The notes beneath the pieces are model-generated. The model worked only from the letters and a program-made list of their open reading frames with translations. It was not told the DNA's origin and ran no database searches. Positions 1 through 7,848 of a stretch of 44,215 nt of DNA are shown in pieces; the stretch's first letter is position 1, and every line of letters begins with the position of its first letter. This DNA comes from Lachnospiraceae bacterium. GTDB taxonomy: Bacteria; Bacillota; Clostridia; Lachnospirales; Lachnospiraceae. The position numbers were made by a program, and so were the translations under genes. The stretch is taken from the NCBI GenBank assembly GCA_030523275.1, contig JAUNIX010000028.1:1-44215 (forward strand). The letters run 5' to 3'.

Positions 1-84
1 GCAGTTGTGGCGGAATGGCAGACGCGCTAGATTCAGGTTCTAGTGCCCGCTAAGGGCGTGTGGGTTCAACTCCCATCAACTGCA
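1..84 (+). tRNA. tRNA-Leu (anticodon CAG)
   Basis: A complete class II tRNA. The acceptor arm GCAGTTG (1-7) pairs with CAACTGC (77-83), with discriminator A84. The anticodon stem 27-31/39-43 holds loop TTCAGGT, giving anticodon CAG at 34-36 for CUG codons. A long variable arm around 44-59 (TGCCCGCTAAGGGCG) is typical of tRNA-Leu, and the T loop is GGTTCAACTCC. CCA is not encoded. The 5' end is the first base of the window, so the promoter or any upstream tRNAs are out of view. Confidence 0.96.
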
Positions 85-88
85 TGAC

Positions 89-117
89 AAAAGCCTTGTA
101 AAGTCAAGGCTTTTTTT
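89..117 (+). terminator. Intrinsic terminator after tRNA-Leu
   Basis: The arms AAAAGCCTTG (89-98) and CAAGGCTTTT (105-114) enclose a six-base loop and run into a T tract. It starts five bases after the tRNA, so it ends the tRNA transcript. Confidence 0.9.
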
Positions 118-212
118 GCCCTTTATCTATTGACTCAATTCTCAAATCATTTTTTATTCCACCTAATAAAATAAAGAAAATCATCAATTATTCAAAAGTT
201 TATAAAATTGTT

Positions 213-239
213 TTGCTTTTTTATTTATGCTATTATAAT
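213..239 (+). promoter_or_regulatory. Putative sigma-A promoter of the racemase gene
   Basis: A perfect -10 box TATAAT lies at 234-239. A TTGCTT at 213-218 could be the -35 box but the spacing is only 15; TTGTTT at 208-213 gives 20. Transcription would start near 246, leaving a leader of about 85 bases. The rest of 118-330 is AT-rich with no gene. Confidence 0.5.
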
Positions 240-273
240 AAAGCAGACAATATAACGAATCGTAGAAAGAAGC

Positions 274-309
274 AAAGAGGCTTTTCCGAAAGGAGAAGTC
301 TCTTTTTAT
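274..309 (+). promoter_or_regulatory. Leader hairpin with U tract (possible attenuator)
   Basis: The arms 274-287 and 292-305 form 14 uninterrupted pairs, two of them G-U, closed by a GAAA tetraloop (288-291) and followed by TTTTTATTT. It has the form of an intrinsic terminator but lies between the only recognisable promoter and the racemase start at 331. The transcript must therefore read through it, or it acts as an attenuator or stabilising structure. I see no clear antiterminator pairing. Confidence 0.6.
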
Positions 310-330
310 TTATGTAAAGGGTGAAAAAAT

Positions 331-1410
331 ATGTATCCACGTGTAACAGTTGAACTTGACAAATTGGGAAATAATGTACAGCAGATGATCAGACTATGCG
401 GAGAGTATGGGATTGATATTATGGGTGTAACAAAAGTATTTGGTGGAGCACTTCCAATTGCATCTGTGCTTGTTGCCAATGGATTGAAACGATTAGGAGA
501 TTCAAGACTGGAAAATATTAAAAATTATAGCATTTTAAATTGTGAGAAATGGCTAATTCGTATGCCGTCAATCAGTGAGGCAAAGGATACGGTTCGTTAT
601 TGTGATGTATCGTTAAACTCGGAAAAACGTACGTTAGAAGCGCTGGAAAAGGCAGCAGCACAACTTCACAAAAATCATAAAGTAGTTTTGATGGTTGATC
701 TTGGAGATTTAAGGGAAGGATATTTGAATGAAAAAGAATTAGCTGAGAGTGTTTCTTTTGTACGACAGGCAAAGCATTTAACATTATACGGACTTGGAAC
801 GAATCTGACTTGTTTTTCTTTCGTACAGCCAGATACTGAAAAATTACAACATTTGCTAGATTTAGCAGAGAAATATAATGCAACAGCCTGTATCAGTGGT
901 GGTAATTCTGCCACTATTCATTTAATGATGAATGGTGGTATTCCAAAAGGAATCAATACATTGCGATTAGGAGAATCCATTTTATTTGGGAGAGAACGAG
1001 CAAAATATCAATATCTTCCTGATATGTACAATGATGCGTTTCTCTTTGAGACAGAAATTATTGAATGCAAAGAAAAACCAACTATGCCAATTGGAACGAT
1101 TGGTCAGAATAGCTATGGACAGACTCCTACTTTTGAAGATAAAGGAAACCGTATTCGTGCCATCTGTGCAGCAGGAAGACAAGATATTGACACAGAAACT
1201 ATGTGGCCGATGGATGATGGTATAGAAATCATTGGAGCTAGTAGTGATCATTTGATTGTAGATATTACAGATGCAAAACGGGAGTATAAAGTTGGTAATC
1301 GCATTAAATTTCGACTGGGATACTTTTCAACAATGAGAGTTTTTACAAGTCAATATGTGGAACGTAATTATGTGCTCAGAAAAAATGAAACTTTAAGAAA
1401 AATAGGATAA
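331..1410 (+). CDS. PLP-dependent amino-acid racemase, ornithine/alanine racemase family
   Basis: A 359-residue protein of the alanine racemase N-terminal-domain family (COG3457 type, which includes clostridial ornithine racemase). The predicted PLP lysine is K35 in the MGVTKVFGG segment at the start of the TIM barrel. GLGTNLTCF (about 154-162), ISGGNSAT (about 188-195) and LRLGESILFGRE (about 212-223) fit phosphate-binding strands of the barrel. The C-terminal 130 residues form the beta domain. Length matches family members of about 350-360. The start has AAAGGGTG upstream. It stands alone between a leader hairpin and its own terminator, so the neighbours do not give the substrate. Ornithine racemase is the closest guess; another amino acid is possible. 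Confidence 0.8.
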   Translation: MYPRVTVELDKLGNNVQQMIRLCGEYGIDIMGVTKVFGGALPIASVLVANGLKRLGDSRLENIKNYSILNCEKWLIRMPSISEAKDTVRYCDVSLNSEKRTLEALEKAAAQLHKNHKVVLMVDLGDLREGYLNEKELAESVSFVRQAKHLTLYGLGTNLTCFSFVQPDTEKLQHLLDLAEKYNATACISGGNSATIHLMMNGGIPKGINTLRLGESILFGRERAKYQYLPDMYNDAFLFETEIIECKEKPTMPIGTIGQNSYGQTPTFEDKGNRIRAICAAGRQDIDTETMWPMDDGIEIIGASSDHLIVDITDAKREYKVGNRIKFRLGYFSTMRVFTSQYVERNYVLRKNETLRKIG

Positions 1411-1444
1411 TTTTACAGCATATTATTTGTAGATTCATGTAACA

Positions 1445-1497
1445 AAAAGAGCGTTGTTCATATTATTAAAAATTAATGAACAATGCTCTTTTATATT
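1445..1497 (+). terminator. Intrinsic terminator after the racemase gene
   Basis: The 17-base arms at 1445-1461 (AAAAGAGCGTTGTTCAT) and 1476-1492 (ATGAACAATGCTCTTTT) pair almost perfectly, and T-rich sequence follows. It separates the racemase from the Big_2 gene. Confidence 0.9.
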
Positions 1498-1544
1498 TAA
1501 ATAATATTTAAAAAATATAAAATACTTTACGTTTACTTAAATGT

Positions 1545-1550
1545 TATAAT
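1545..1550 (+). promoter_or_regulatory. Putative -10 box of the Big_2 gene
   Basis: A perfect TATAAT lies 30 bases before the Big_2 start and just after the racemase terminator. The best -35 candidate, TACTTT at 1523-1528 with spacing 16, is weak. Confidence 0.4.
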
Positions 1551-1580
1551 AATGTAGTTTAAATTTTAGGAGGGTAAAAG

Positions 1581-2606
1581 ATGAAAAAATTAAGTAAAGC
1601 TTTAGTATCCATGTGCATTGCTGTTTTACTATGCCTGCCAACATCGATGTTTATGGAGTCTGTTGACGTTAATGCAGCATCAATCAAACTTTCAGCGAAA
1701 TCGGTTGTCCTGATAAAAGGTCAAAAGAAAACATTGAAAGTAAAAGGAACAAAGAAAAAAGTAAAATGGAAGACGAGTAAGAAATCAGTGGCAACAGTGT
1801 CTAGCAAGGGCGTTGTTACTGCAAAAGGCAAGGGAACAGCGACGATTACAGCGACTGTTTCCGGTAAAAAGTTAAAATGCAAAGTTAAGGTTGAAAAACC
1901 TTCATTAAATCAGCCATCTGTCGTACTTCCATTGGGACGTACTTATACACTGAAAATAAAAGGTACCAGCCAGAAGGTGAAATGGAAAAGTAATAGCAAG
2001 TCGATTGCAACAGTAAGTAGCAAAGGTGTTGTAACAGCAAAGAAGACTGGAAATACTAAAATCACAGCAACCGTTTTGGGTAAGAATTATACATGTAAAG
2101 TAAAGGTTATTTCCTTGCAAAAGAATTATGATAAATTAAAAAATTATATTCAAAAAAGTGGAACTCTAGATGAAAATGGTAATCCATGCATTCAATATGT
2201 CGAAACACAAGATGGTAATACATATACCACGCAGATTTCCTATGAATCTGATAAAAACAGATATAGATTTTTACTGGATTTAAATGAGGGTGATGATAGA
2301 AATCGCTGTATTATGTATTTAAATCTTGAAAAATCAAATACTGCAACTGCAGAAATTTCTATGATTTCACTTGAAGATGGAAATTTAACTGGACAGAGTA
2401 ATTTTAATGCATTTCTTTATAATAATGAAACAGAGATAAAATTTAATATTAAACACAATATTAATGGAATCGATAATGAAGATGCGCAAGATATTTGTAA
2501 TATAGAATTATATATGTGTTTCGTATTATGGGATGATATGTTGGATGAAGAGGTAAATTTAAGCTTGCAGGGTCTTGGTTTTGCAAGTCTTGATTTTGAT
2601 TTATAA
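1581..2606 (+). CDS. Secreted protein with two Big_2 (Ig-like) domains
   Basis: A 341-residue exported protein. The N-terminus has lysines, a hydrophobic core (residues 7-24) and a likely cleavage after VNA (about residue 32). Two Big_2 repeats follow, at about 34-105 and 107-176. Each carries the pattern K-V-K-W-K-(S/T), then SVATVSSKGVVTAKGKG or a close variant, then a terminal CKVKV strand. They are alike enough to suggest a recent internal duplication. The C-terminal 165 residues (about 177-341) are acidic, predicted all-beta, and I do not recognise them. There is no LPXTG sorting signal or anchor, so it is probably released or held non-covalently. The start is preceded by AGGAGGG. Big_2 domains usually serve adhesion or spacing in surface proteins; the specific role is unknown. 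Confidence 0.85.
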   Translation: MKKLSKALVSMCIAVLLCLPTSMFMESVDVNAASIKLSAKSVVLIKGQKKTLKVKGTKKKVKWKTSKKSVATVSSKGVVTAKGKGTATITATVSGKKLKCKVKVEKPSLNQPSVVLPLGRTYTLKIKGTSQKVKWKSNSKSIATVSSKGVVTAKKTGNTKITATVLGKNYTCKVKVISLQKNYDKLKNYIQKSGTLDENGNPCIQYVETQDGNTYTTQISYESDKNRYRFLLDLNEGDDRNRCIMYLNLEKSNTATAEISMISLEDGNLTGQSNFNAFLYNNETEIKFNIKHNINGIDNEDAQDICNIELYMCFVLWDDMLDEEVNLSLQGLGFASLDFDL

Positions 2607-2632
2607 TTTATATTTTTAGCGATAGACATAGA

Positions 2633-2679
2633 CGGCTAAGCGACAAAGTAAAAAAGGACTTGTCGCTTAGCCGCTTTTT
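2633..2679 (+). terminator. Intrinsic terminator after the Big_2 gene
   Basis: CGGCTAAGCGACAA (2633-2646) pairs with TTGTCGCTTAGCCG (2660-2673), 14 perfect pairs, and CTTTTTA follows. The stretch from here to the csoR promoter (2680-2789) has no gene, only a weak hairpin noted in the findings. Confidence 0.92.
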
Positions 2680-2789
2680 ATTTACGAGAAGGGAACCGAT
2701 GAAACTCGCAGATTGTGTTTTATTCGGTTACATTCTAAGCTGACTTGTCTGTATTGTTCCTATTTGATAATTATTGTCATATTTTACTA

Positions 2790-2818
2790 TTGAAATATAC
2801 CCCTATAGGGTATATAAT
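2790..2818 (+). promoter_or_regulatory. csoR-copA promoter with embedded CsoR operator
   Basis: TTGAAA (2790-2795), a 17-base spacer and TATAAT (2813-2818) form a good sigma-A promoter. Within the spacer, ATATACCC (2795-2802) and GGGTATAT (2808-2815) are inverted arms around CTATA, the AT-flanked C-tract/G-tract palindrome recognised by CsoR-type repressors. The operator overlaps the end of the -35 box and most of the -10 box, so CsoR binding should exclude RNA polymerase until Cu(I) releases it. Confidence 0.88.
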
Positions 2819-2847
2819 AAAGGAGCAATCAGAAATGGAGGTACAAA

Positions 2848-3213
2848 ATGAAAGAGCAAAAAGATTGTCATTTGCGGGTAGATACTGTGGAAGGTTGTTG
2901 TCATCATGACGTAGAGGCAGTAAAAAACTGTGTTTGTAAATCGACGCAGCGTTCAGAAGCAGAATATAAAAAATTAATTAATCGCTTAAATCGTATAGAA
3001 GGTCAAGTTCGTGGAGTGAAAAAAATGCTAGATGGGGATGCTTATTGTGTGGATATTTTGACTCAGGTAGCTGCGATTAATGCGGCACTCAACAGTTTTA
3101 ATAGAGTTTTGTTAGCAGAACATGTGAGAAATTGTGTGGCAAGAGATATTCGAAATGGCGATGACGAAGTGATTGAGGAACTTATTAATTTATTGCAAAA
3201 ATTAATGAAATAA
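2848..3213 (+). CDS. csoR: Copper-sensing repressor CsoR
   Basis: A 121-residue CsoR/RcnR-family all-helical repressor. The conserved core starts near residue 40, with LINRLNRIEGQVRGVKKML. The Cu(I) ligands C67 (DAYC), H92 (AEHVRNC) and C96 match the Cys-His-Cys set of copper sensors and argue against the nickel or formaldehyde branches. Unlike minimal CsoR proteins it has an N-terminal extension of about 36 residues with C7, H8, C17, C18, H19, H20, C28 and C30. The AATGGAGGT site 6-12 bases before the ATG supports this start, so the extension is real. It is followed 30 bases later by copA, and a CsoR box lies in the shared promoter. It should repress this operon and dissociate on binding Cu(I). 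Confidence 0.93.
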   Translation: MKEQKDCHLRVDTVEGCCHHDVEAVKNCVCKSTQRSEAEYKKLINRLNRIEGQVRGVKKMLDGDAYCVDILTQVAAINAALNSFNRVLLAEHVRNCVARDIRNGDDEVIEELINLLQKLMK

Positions 3214-3243
3214 TTCATTTATAATGGTAGAAAGGATGATGAT

Positions 3244-5772
3244 ATGCAGCAATATAATGTGACAGGGATGAGCTGTGCTGCCTGTCAAAATCGTATTGAA
3301 AAAGTAGTTTCAGCGATCGATGGAGTTGATTCAGTAGCAGTCAGCTTACTGACAAATTCGATGGCAGTTGAGGGACATGTTTCACCAGAAGAGATTATAG
3401 AGGCAGTTGAAAATGCTGGATATGGTGCCTCTGTAAAGGGAGCAGAAAATTCAGCTAAGACATCAGGATTTGATGAGGATGCCTTAGAAGATAAAGAAAC
3501 TCCGAAGATGAAAAAACGTCTGATTGCATCGATTATTTTATTGATTCCTCTGATGTATGTTTCTATGGGGCATATGATGTGGAATTGGCCGTTGCCAGCA
3601 TTTTTTGATGGAAACCATGTAGCAATGGGGCTGGTACAGTTATTATTTACCGTGGCAATCATGGTCATCAATCAAAAATTTTTCATCAGTGGTTTTACGA
3701 GTTTACTCCACAAAGCACCTAATATGGATACTTTAGTAGCCTTGGGATCAGCAGCTTCTTTTATCTATAGTGTTTATGCACTATTTGCAATGACCTATGC
3801 ACAGACACACGGTAATATGGATGGTGTTATGACCTATATGCATGAATTCTATTTTGAGTCAGCGGCGATGATTTTAACTTTGATTACAGTCGGCAAGACG
3901 TTAGAGGCCAGATCAAAAGGAAAAACGACGGATGCATTAAAGAGTTTGATGAAATTAGCACCGAAGATGGCAACAATTGTTCGTGATGGTATTGAAAAAG
4001 AAGTACCGATTGATCAAGTGAAAACTGGGGATGTGTTTGTCGTTCGTCCGGGAGAAAGTATTCCTGTTGATGGGGTTGTATTAGAAGGAAGCAGTGCCGT
4101 AGATGAAGCAGCTTTAACAGGAGAGAGTATTCCGGTTGACAAGGAACCTGGAGATCAGGTTTCGGCTGCAACAATGAATCAGTCCGGATTTTTACGATGT
4201 ACAGCGACAAGAGTTGGTCAAGATACAACATTATCACAGATTATTCAGATGGTCAGTGATGCTGCAGCTACGAAAGCTCCAATCGCGAAAGTGGCAGATA
4301 AGGTATCAGGAGTTTTTGTACCAGTGGTCATTGCGATCGCGATTGCAACAATTTTTATTTGGCTGCTTGCGGGACAGAGTTTTGGCTTTGCATTAGCACG
4401 AGGAATCTCTGTATTAGTAATCAGCTGTCCATGTGCTTTGGGATTGGCAACGCCGGTAGCAATCATGGTTGGTAATGGTCGAGGTGCGAAACAGGGGGTT
4501 TTATTTAAAACGGCCGTTTCTTTGGAAGAAACAGGAAAGGTTGATGTGGTTGCACTAGATAAGACTGGAACAATCACAAACGGGGAACCGAAAGTGACCG
4601 ATATGATTGCAACGAAGACATGCGACGAGAGAGAATTGATGGAGATTGCCTATGCATTAGAGCAAAAAAGTGAGCATCCTTTGGCGAGAGCAATTGTATC
4701 TTATGCAGAGGAACACGAAATTATATCAGAAGCTGCCAAAGATTTTCAAGCAGTACCAGGCAATGGGCTGAGTGGAAAGATGAAAGACACCATAGTAGCA
4801 GCTGGTAATCTCACTTTTATTGAAAAATATGCCAAGATTCCCGATAAAATCAGAAATGATGCCGAAAGTTTGGCAAAACAAGGAAAAACGCCATTATTTT
4901 TTGTGAAAGACAGTATTTTATGTGGTGTGATCGCGGTGGCAGATGTAATCAAAGAGGATAGTCCTCGTGCGGTAAAAGAATTACAAAATATGGGAATTCG
5001 TGTTGTGATGCTAACGGGAGATAATCAAAGAACTGCGGATGCGATCGGAGCACAGGTTGGTGTAGATGAAGTAATTGCAGGAGTTTTACCAGATGGAAAA
5101 GAAAGTGTGATTCGTAGGCTTTCCCAATACGGAAAGACAGCAATGGTTGGCGATGGAATTAATGATGCCCCTGCACTAACGAGAGCAGATATCGGCATTG
5201 CAATTGGTGCTGGAACAGATGTTGCGATTGATGCAGCTGACGTCGTATTAATGAAGAATAGTCTGCGCGATGTGCCGGCAGCAATTCGTCTGAGTCGTGC
5301 TGTTTTGAAAAATATACACGAAAATTTGTTTTGGGCGTTCATCTATAACATTATCGGTATTCCTTTAGCGGCCGGTTTGTGGTATCCTATTTTTGGATGG
5401 AAATTAAATCCGATGTTTGGAGCTGCGGCAATGAGCTTATCTAGTTTTTGCGTGGTAACCAATGCCTTACGATTAAATCTTGTTGATATGTATAGTACCA
5501 AAAAAGATAGAAGAAGAAACCAAAAAAATATAACTATAAATCAAGAGAAAGAGGTAGAAGAAATGAAGAAAACAATACAAATTAATGGAATGATGTGTCC
5601 ACACTGTGAAGCTGCTGTAAAAGCTGCATTAGAAGCGATTGATGGAGTAGATACTGCAGTTGCAAGCCATGAAAAGAATGAGGCTGTTGTTACGTTAAGT
5701 ACCGATGTCGCAGATGAGGTATTGAAAAAAGCGGTAGAAGATAAAGATTATGAGGTAGTATCGATTCAGTAA
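3244..5772 (+). CDS. copA: Cu(I)-exporting P1B-type ATPase with C-terminal CopZ-like domain
   Basis: An 842-residue P-type ATPase that exports Cu(I). An N-terminal heavy-metal domain carries GMSCAAC (C11, C14). The membrane region has the metal-site CPC at 395-397. The phosphorylated aspartate is D439 in DKTGT, the HP motif is at 478-479, and the hinge GDGINDAP is at about 636-643. The late helices contain YN (FIYNIIG) and MSLSS, the signature of Cu(I) pumps. After the last helix and a basic, polar linker comes a second heavy-metal domain with GMMCPHC, which resembles a free CopZ chaperone. An AAAGAGGT plus ATG at 5563 lies in frame just before it and could start a separate 69-residue CopZ. 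Its partner repressor csoR is 30 bases upstream in the same operon. Confidence 0.95.
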   Translation: MQQYNVTGMSCAACQNRIEKVVSAIDGVDSVAVSLLTNSMAVEGHVSPEEIIEAVENAGYGASVKGAENSAKTSGFDEDALEDKETPKMKKRLIASIILLIPLMYVSMGHMMWNWPLPAFFDGNHVAMGLVQLLFTVAIMVINQKFFISGFTSLLHKAPNMDTLVALGSAASFIYSVYALFAMTYAQTHGNMDGVMTYMHEFYFESAAMILTLITVGKTLEARSKGKTTDALKSLMKLAPKMATIVRDGIEKEVPIDQVKTGDVFVVRPGESIPVDGVVLEGSSAVDEAALTGESIPVDKEPGDQVSAATMNQSGFLRCTATRVGQDTTLSQIIQMVSDAAATKAPIAKVADKVSGVFVPVVIAIAIATIFIWLLAGQSFGFALARGISVLVISCPCALGLATPVAIMVGNGRGAKQGVLFKTAVSLEETGKVDVVALDKTGTITNGEPKVTDMIATKTCDERELMEIAYALEQKSEHPLARAIVSYAEEHEIISEAAKDFQAVPGNGLSGKMKDTIVAAGNLTFIEKYAKIPDKIRNDAESLAKQGKTPLFFVKDSILCGVIAVADVIKEDSPRAVKELQNMGIRVVMLTGDNQRTADAIGAQVGVDEVIAGVLPDGKESVIRRLSQYGKTAMVGDGINDAPALTRADIGIAIGAGTDVAIDAADVVLMKNSLRDVPAAIRLSRAVLKNIHENLFWAFIYNIIGIPLAAGLWYPIFGWKLNPMFGAAAMSLSSFCVVTNALRLNLVDMYSTKKDRRRNQKNITINQEKEVEEMKKTIQINGMMCPHCEAAVKAALEAIDGVDTAVASHEKNEAVVTLSTDVADEVLKKAVEDKDYEVVSIQ
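5563..5772 (+). CDS. Possible internal CopZ-like copper chaperone start within copA
   Basis: An in-frame ATG at 5563 has AAAGAGGT seven bases upstream and would encode 69 residues: MKKTIQING, then the MMCPHC copper site and a complete ferredoxin-like HMA fold. That is the size of free-standing CopZ. The preceding linker (about residues 745-773 of CopA) is low in complexity and rich in lysine and asparagine, as expected if a copA stop codon had been lost. Internal initiation is inference; the sequence shows only the site and the domain boundary. Confidence 0.4.
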   Translation: MKKTIQINGMMCPHCEAAVKAALEAIDGVDTAVASHEKNEAVVTLSTDVADEVLKKAVEDKDYEVVSIQ

Positions 5773-5793
5773 ATATTTCATAAAACGGCATAG

Positions 5794-5835
5794 AGCCAGA
5801 CGAATAATCTTTGTATTATTTGTCTGGCTGTTTTT
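5794..5835 (+). terminator. Terminator-like palindrome between copA and the MarR operon
   Basis: The arms 5794-5808 (AGCCAGACGAATAAT) and 5815-5829 form 15 pairs including one G-U, with loop CTTTGT, followed by GTTTTT. It should end the csoR-copA transcript. The palindrome sits 33 bases before the MarR start, so it could also be an operator for that regulator. Confidence 0.85.
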
Positions 5836-5861
5836 GCGAGCGGACAGAGGAGGAAAGTAAA

Positions 5862-6302
5862 GTGAACGGAAATAGTATAAGTGGGAGAATTCGTATTTTA
5901 GACAACATGATAAAACGTTCGATCGATCGCAGAATGAAAGAAAATGGTTTGGAAATATTGACAAGCGGAAATGGTCGTATTATCGGATATTTATTTGCCA
6001 GAAAAGGCGAAGATGTATTTCAGCGGGATTTTGAAAATTGTTTTGGAATTACGCGTTCAACAGCATCAAAAGTTGTGAATTTAATGGTTGAAAAAGGCTA
6101 CATTTGTCGAGAAAGGGTAAAATCTGACGCCAGACTGAAAAGATTAGTATTGACAAAACAGGCGATGGATGTGGCAGAATGGTTACAGAAGGATCATCAA
6201 CAGATGGAAGCAATTTTGATTGATGGATTTTCGAATGAGGAACTTGCATATTTGCAAGATTATTTAAAGAGAATGCAAGATAATTTAGAACGATTGGGTT
6301 AG
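5862..6302 (+). CDS. MarR-family transcriptional regulator
   Basis: A 146-residue winged-helix regulator. The GTG at 5862 is chosen because GAGGAGG lies eight bases upstream; an ATG at 5811 is in frame but sits in the copA terminator. The recognition region is FGITRSTASKVVNLMVEKGYICRE, split as helix-turn-helix and start of the wing, followed by DARLKRLVLT, the MarR wing signature (D-x-R-x-K). The C-terminal helices (from about residue 98) would form the dimer interface. It leads a tight operon with an FRG-domain protein, a TSUP transporter and a PAP2 phosphatase, so it probably controls them. The ligand is unknown. No clear promoter is visible between the upstream terminator and the gene. 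Confidence 0.88.
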   Translation: MNGNSISGRIRILDNMIKRSIDRRMKENGLEILTSGNGRIIGYLFARKGEDVFQRDFENCFGITRSTASKVVNLMVEKGYICRERVKSDARLKRLVLTKQAMDVAEWLQKDHQQMEAILIDGFSNEELAYLQDYLKRMQDNLERLG

Positions 6303-6313
6303 AGGAATAGAAA

Positions 6314-7075
6314 ATGAAAGATGTATATTACATTCATAGTCTGGGAGAATTCATTAAAGTAATCGGAGAGATTGCCGAAAATGAGATTTTATGGTATCGT
6401 GGACACGGTGACCAAAATTGGGATTTGATTCCTTCTGTTCAAAGAGAACCGCATTTTGGATATGAACAATATTTGGCAAATGATTTTTATATGAAAGCAA
6501 GCGTGACGTTACATGAGAAACCAGATTTTCGTAACTACTCAGCCTGGCTTTCCATCATGCGCCATTATGGTCTACCGACAAGACTATTGGATTGGAGTCG
6601 TTCTCCTTTGATCGCGGCATATTTTGCAGTTGAAAATTGGGAGGAATTACAGGATGTAGATGGATGCATTTGGATTTTATCCCCATCAAAGCTAAATGTA
6701 GAAGAGGGATTTGAAAATTATCTTTATTCTATTGATTCTCATACAGCGTTACAGATGATACGTCCGGCATTTAAGAAGGAATATGTGCCGGAAAACAAAA
6801 AAGTGATCGATAAAATCCTTGCCTGTTATCCCATTGAGCATGATATGCGAATTTATGTGCAGCAATCAGCATTTACGTTGCACAATACAAATCGGAAATT
6901 ATCAGAAATTCCTGAAGATGGACTTCTGAAGAAAATTATTATTCCGGGAAAAATCAAAGAACGACTCGCCTATGAACTAGACATTATGGGAATATCTTTA
7001 TCCCATGTGTATCCGGATGCACAAAACATTGCTGCGGAATTGATTGAGCGCAGCCAAAATAAATACTGGAGATAA
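6314..7075 (+). CDS. FRG-domain protein
   Basis: A 253-residue soluble protein with an FRG domain, named for a Phe-Arg-Gly motif and of unknown biochemical function. The motif appears here as WYRGHGDQNWDLIPS from residue 27. The second hallmark is HYGLPTRLLDWSRSPLIAAY at 84-103, continuing into FAVENW. The C-terminal 120 residues include IEHDMRIYVQQSAFTLH, with QQSAFTLH typical of this family. It begins 11 bases after the MarR stop and ends four bases before the TSUP start, so it is co-transcribed with both. FRG proteins are scattered in bacterial and phage genomes and are sometimes suspected of defence or nucleotide-related roles. Nothing here proves either. Confidence 0.85.
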   Translation: MKDVYYIHSLGEFIKVIGEIAENEILWYRGHGDQNWDLIPSVQREPHFGYEQYLANDFYMKASVTLHEKPDFRNYSAWLSIMRHYGLPTRLLDWSRSPLIAAYFAVENWEELQDVDGCIWILSPSKLNVEEGFENYLYSIDSHTALQMIRPAFKKEYVPENKKVIDKILACYPIEHDMRIYVQQSAFTLHNTNRKLSEIPEDGLLKKIIIPGKIKERLAYELDIMGISLSHVYPDAQNIAAELIERSQNKYWR

Positions 7076-7079
7076 AATT

Positions 7080-7832
7080 ATGGAAATAACAACTTTTTTT
7101 ATTGTATGCCCGCTTGTATTTTTGGCGGGGTTTGTGGATGCAGTTGGAGGTGGAGGCGGTCTTATTTCTCTGCCGGCATATATGATTGCTGGAGTTCCGG
7201 CGCATACGGCAGTGGCTACGAATAAACTTTCGTCCTCCACAGGAACTTTGATTTCTACGATTCGTCTATGTATGCATTCAAAGATTGATTTTGCACTTGC
7301 ATTACCGGCAATTTTATTTGCATACGGAGGTTCAACAGCGGGTGCAAGACTAAGTATGCTGATCGAAGAATCTGCATTTAAAATAGTGATGCTTGTTATT
7401 TTGCCGATTACTGCTTATTTTGTTATTAAAAAAGACGCTTTAGCAGGCAATCAGGGTGGGACGATCAGTCGGAAGCAAACATTGTTGATTGCATGGATGG
7501 CAGCAATTTTTATTGGATTATATGATGGCTTTTATGGACCGGGAACAGGTTCTTTTTATATGATCATATTTATAAGTTTGGCAAAAATGTCCACAATGGA
7601 AGCAGCGGTGAATACAAAACTTCTTAATTTGACTTCTAATTTAGCAGCATTAGTTACATTTTTATTGCATGGACAGGTGTGGATCATACTTGGACTAACA
7701 GCTTCGATATTTAGTATTGCAGGGCATTATCTTGGTGCTGGAATGGTTCTTAAAAATGGCAGTAAAATTGTAAAACCAATTATTATTTTTGTACTTTGCT
7801 TACTGTTTATTAAGATTATTTTTGACCTATAA
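7080..7832 (+). CDS. TSUP (TauE/SafE) family membrane transporter
   Basis: A 250-residue integral membrane protein of the TSUP family, which moves sulfite, sulfoacetate or other organic anions across the cell membrane. It has about eight hydrophobic segments in two halves. The first half has the signature GFVDAVGGGGGLISLPA (about residues 17-33) followed by ATNKLSSSTGT, and the second half repeats it as DGFYGPGTGSFYMI. The ATG at 7080 is used because GGAG lies eight bases upstream; the frame runs open a further 12 codons into the FRG gene. It is the third gene of the MarR operon. The substrate cannot be read from sequence. Confidence 0.9.
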   Translation: MEITTFFIVCPLVFLAGFVDAVGGGGGLISLPAYMIAGVPAHTAVATNKLSSSTGTLISTIRLCMHSKIDFALALPAILFAYGGSTAGARLSMLIEESAFKIVMLVILPITAYFVIKKDALAGNQGGTISRKQTLLIAWMAAIFIGLYDGFYGPGTGSFYMIIFISLAKMSTMEAAVNTKLLNLTSNLAALVTFLLHGQVWIILGLTASIFSIAGHYLGAGMVLKNGSKIVKPIIIFVLCLLFIKIIFDL

Positions 7833-7848
7833 AAGAGAATCTAAAATT

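Noticed and set aside
3285..3671. 128-residue antisense frame inside copA
   Set aside because: It mirrors copA codons on the other strand, has no ribosome site or recognisable domain.
5811..5861. Longer MarR start at ATG 5811
   Set aside because: It lies inside the copA terminator stem and lacks a ribosome site; GTG 5862 has GAGGAGG at good spacing.
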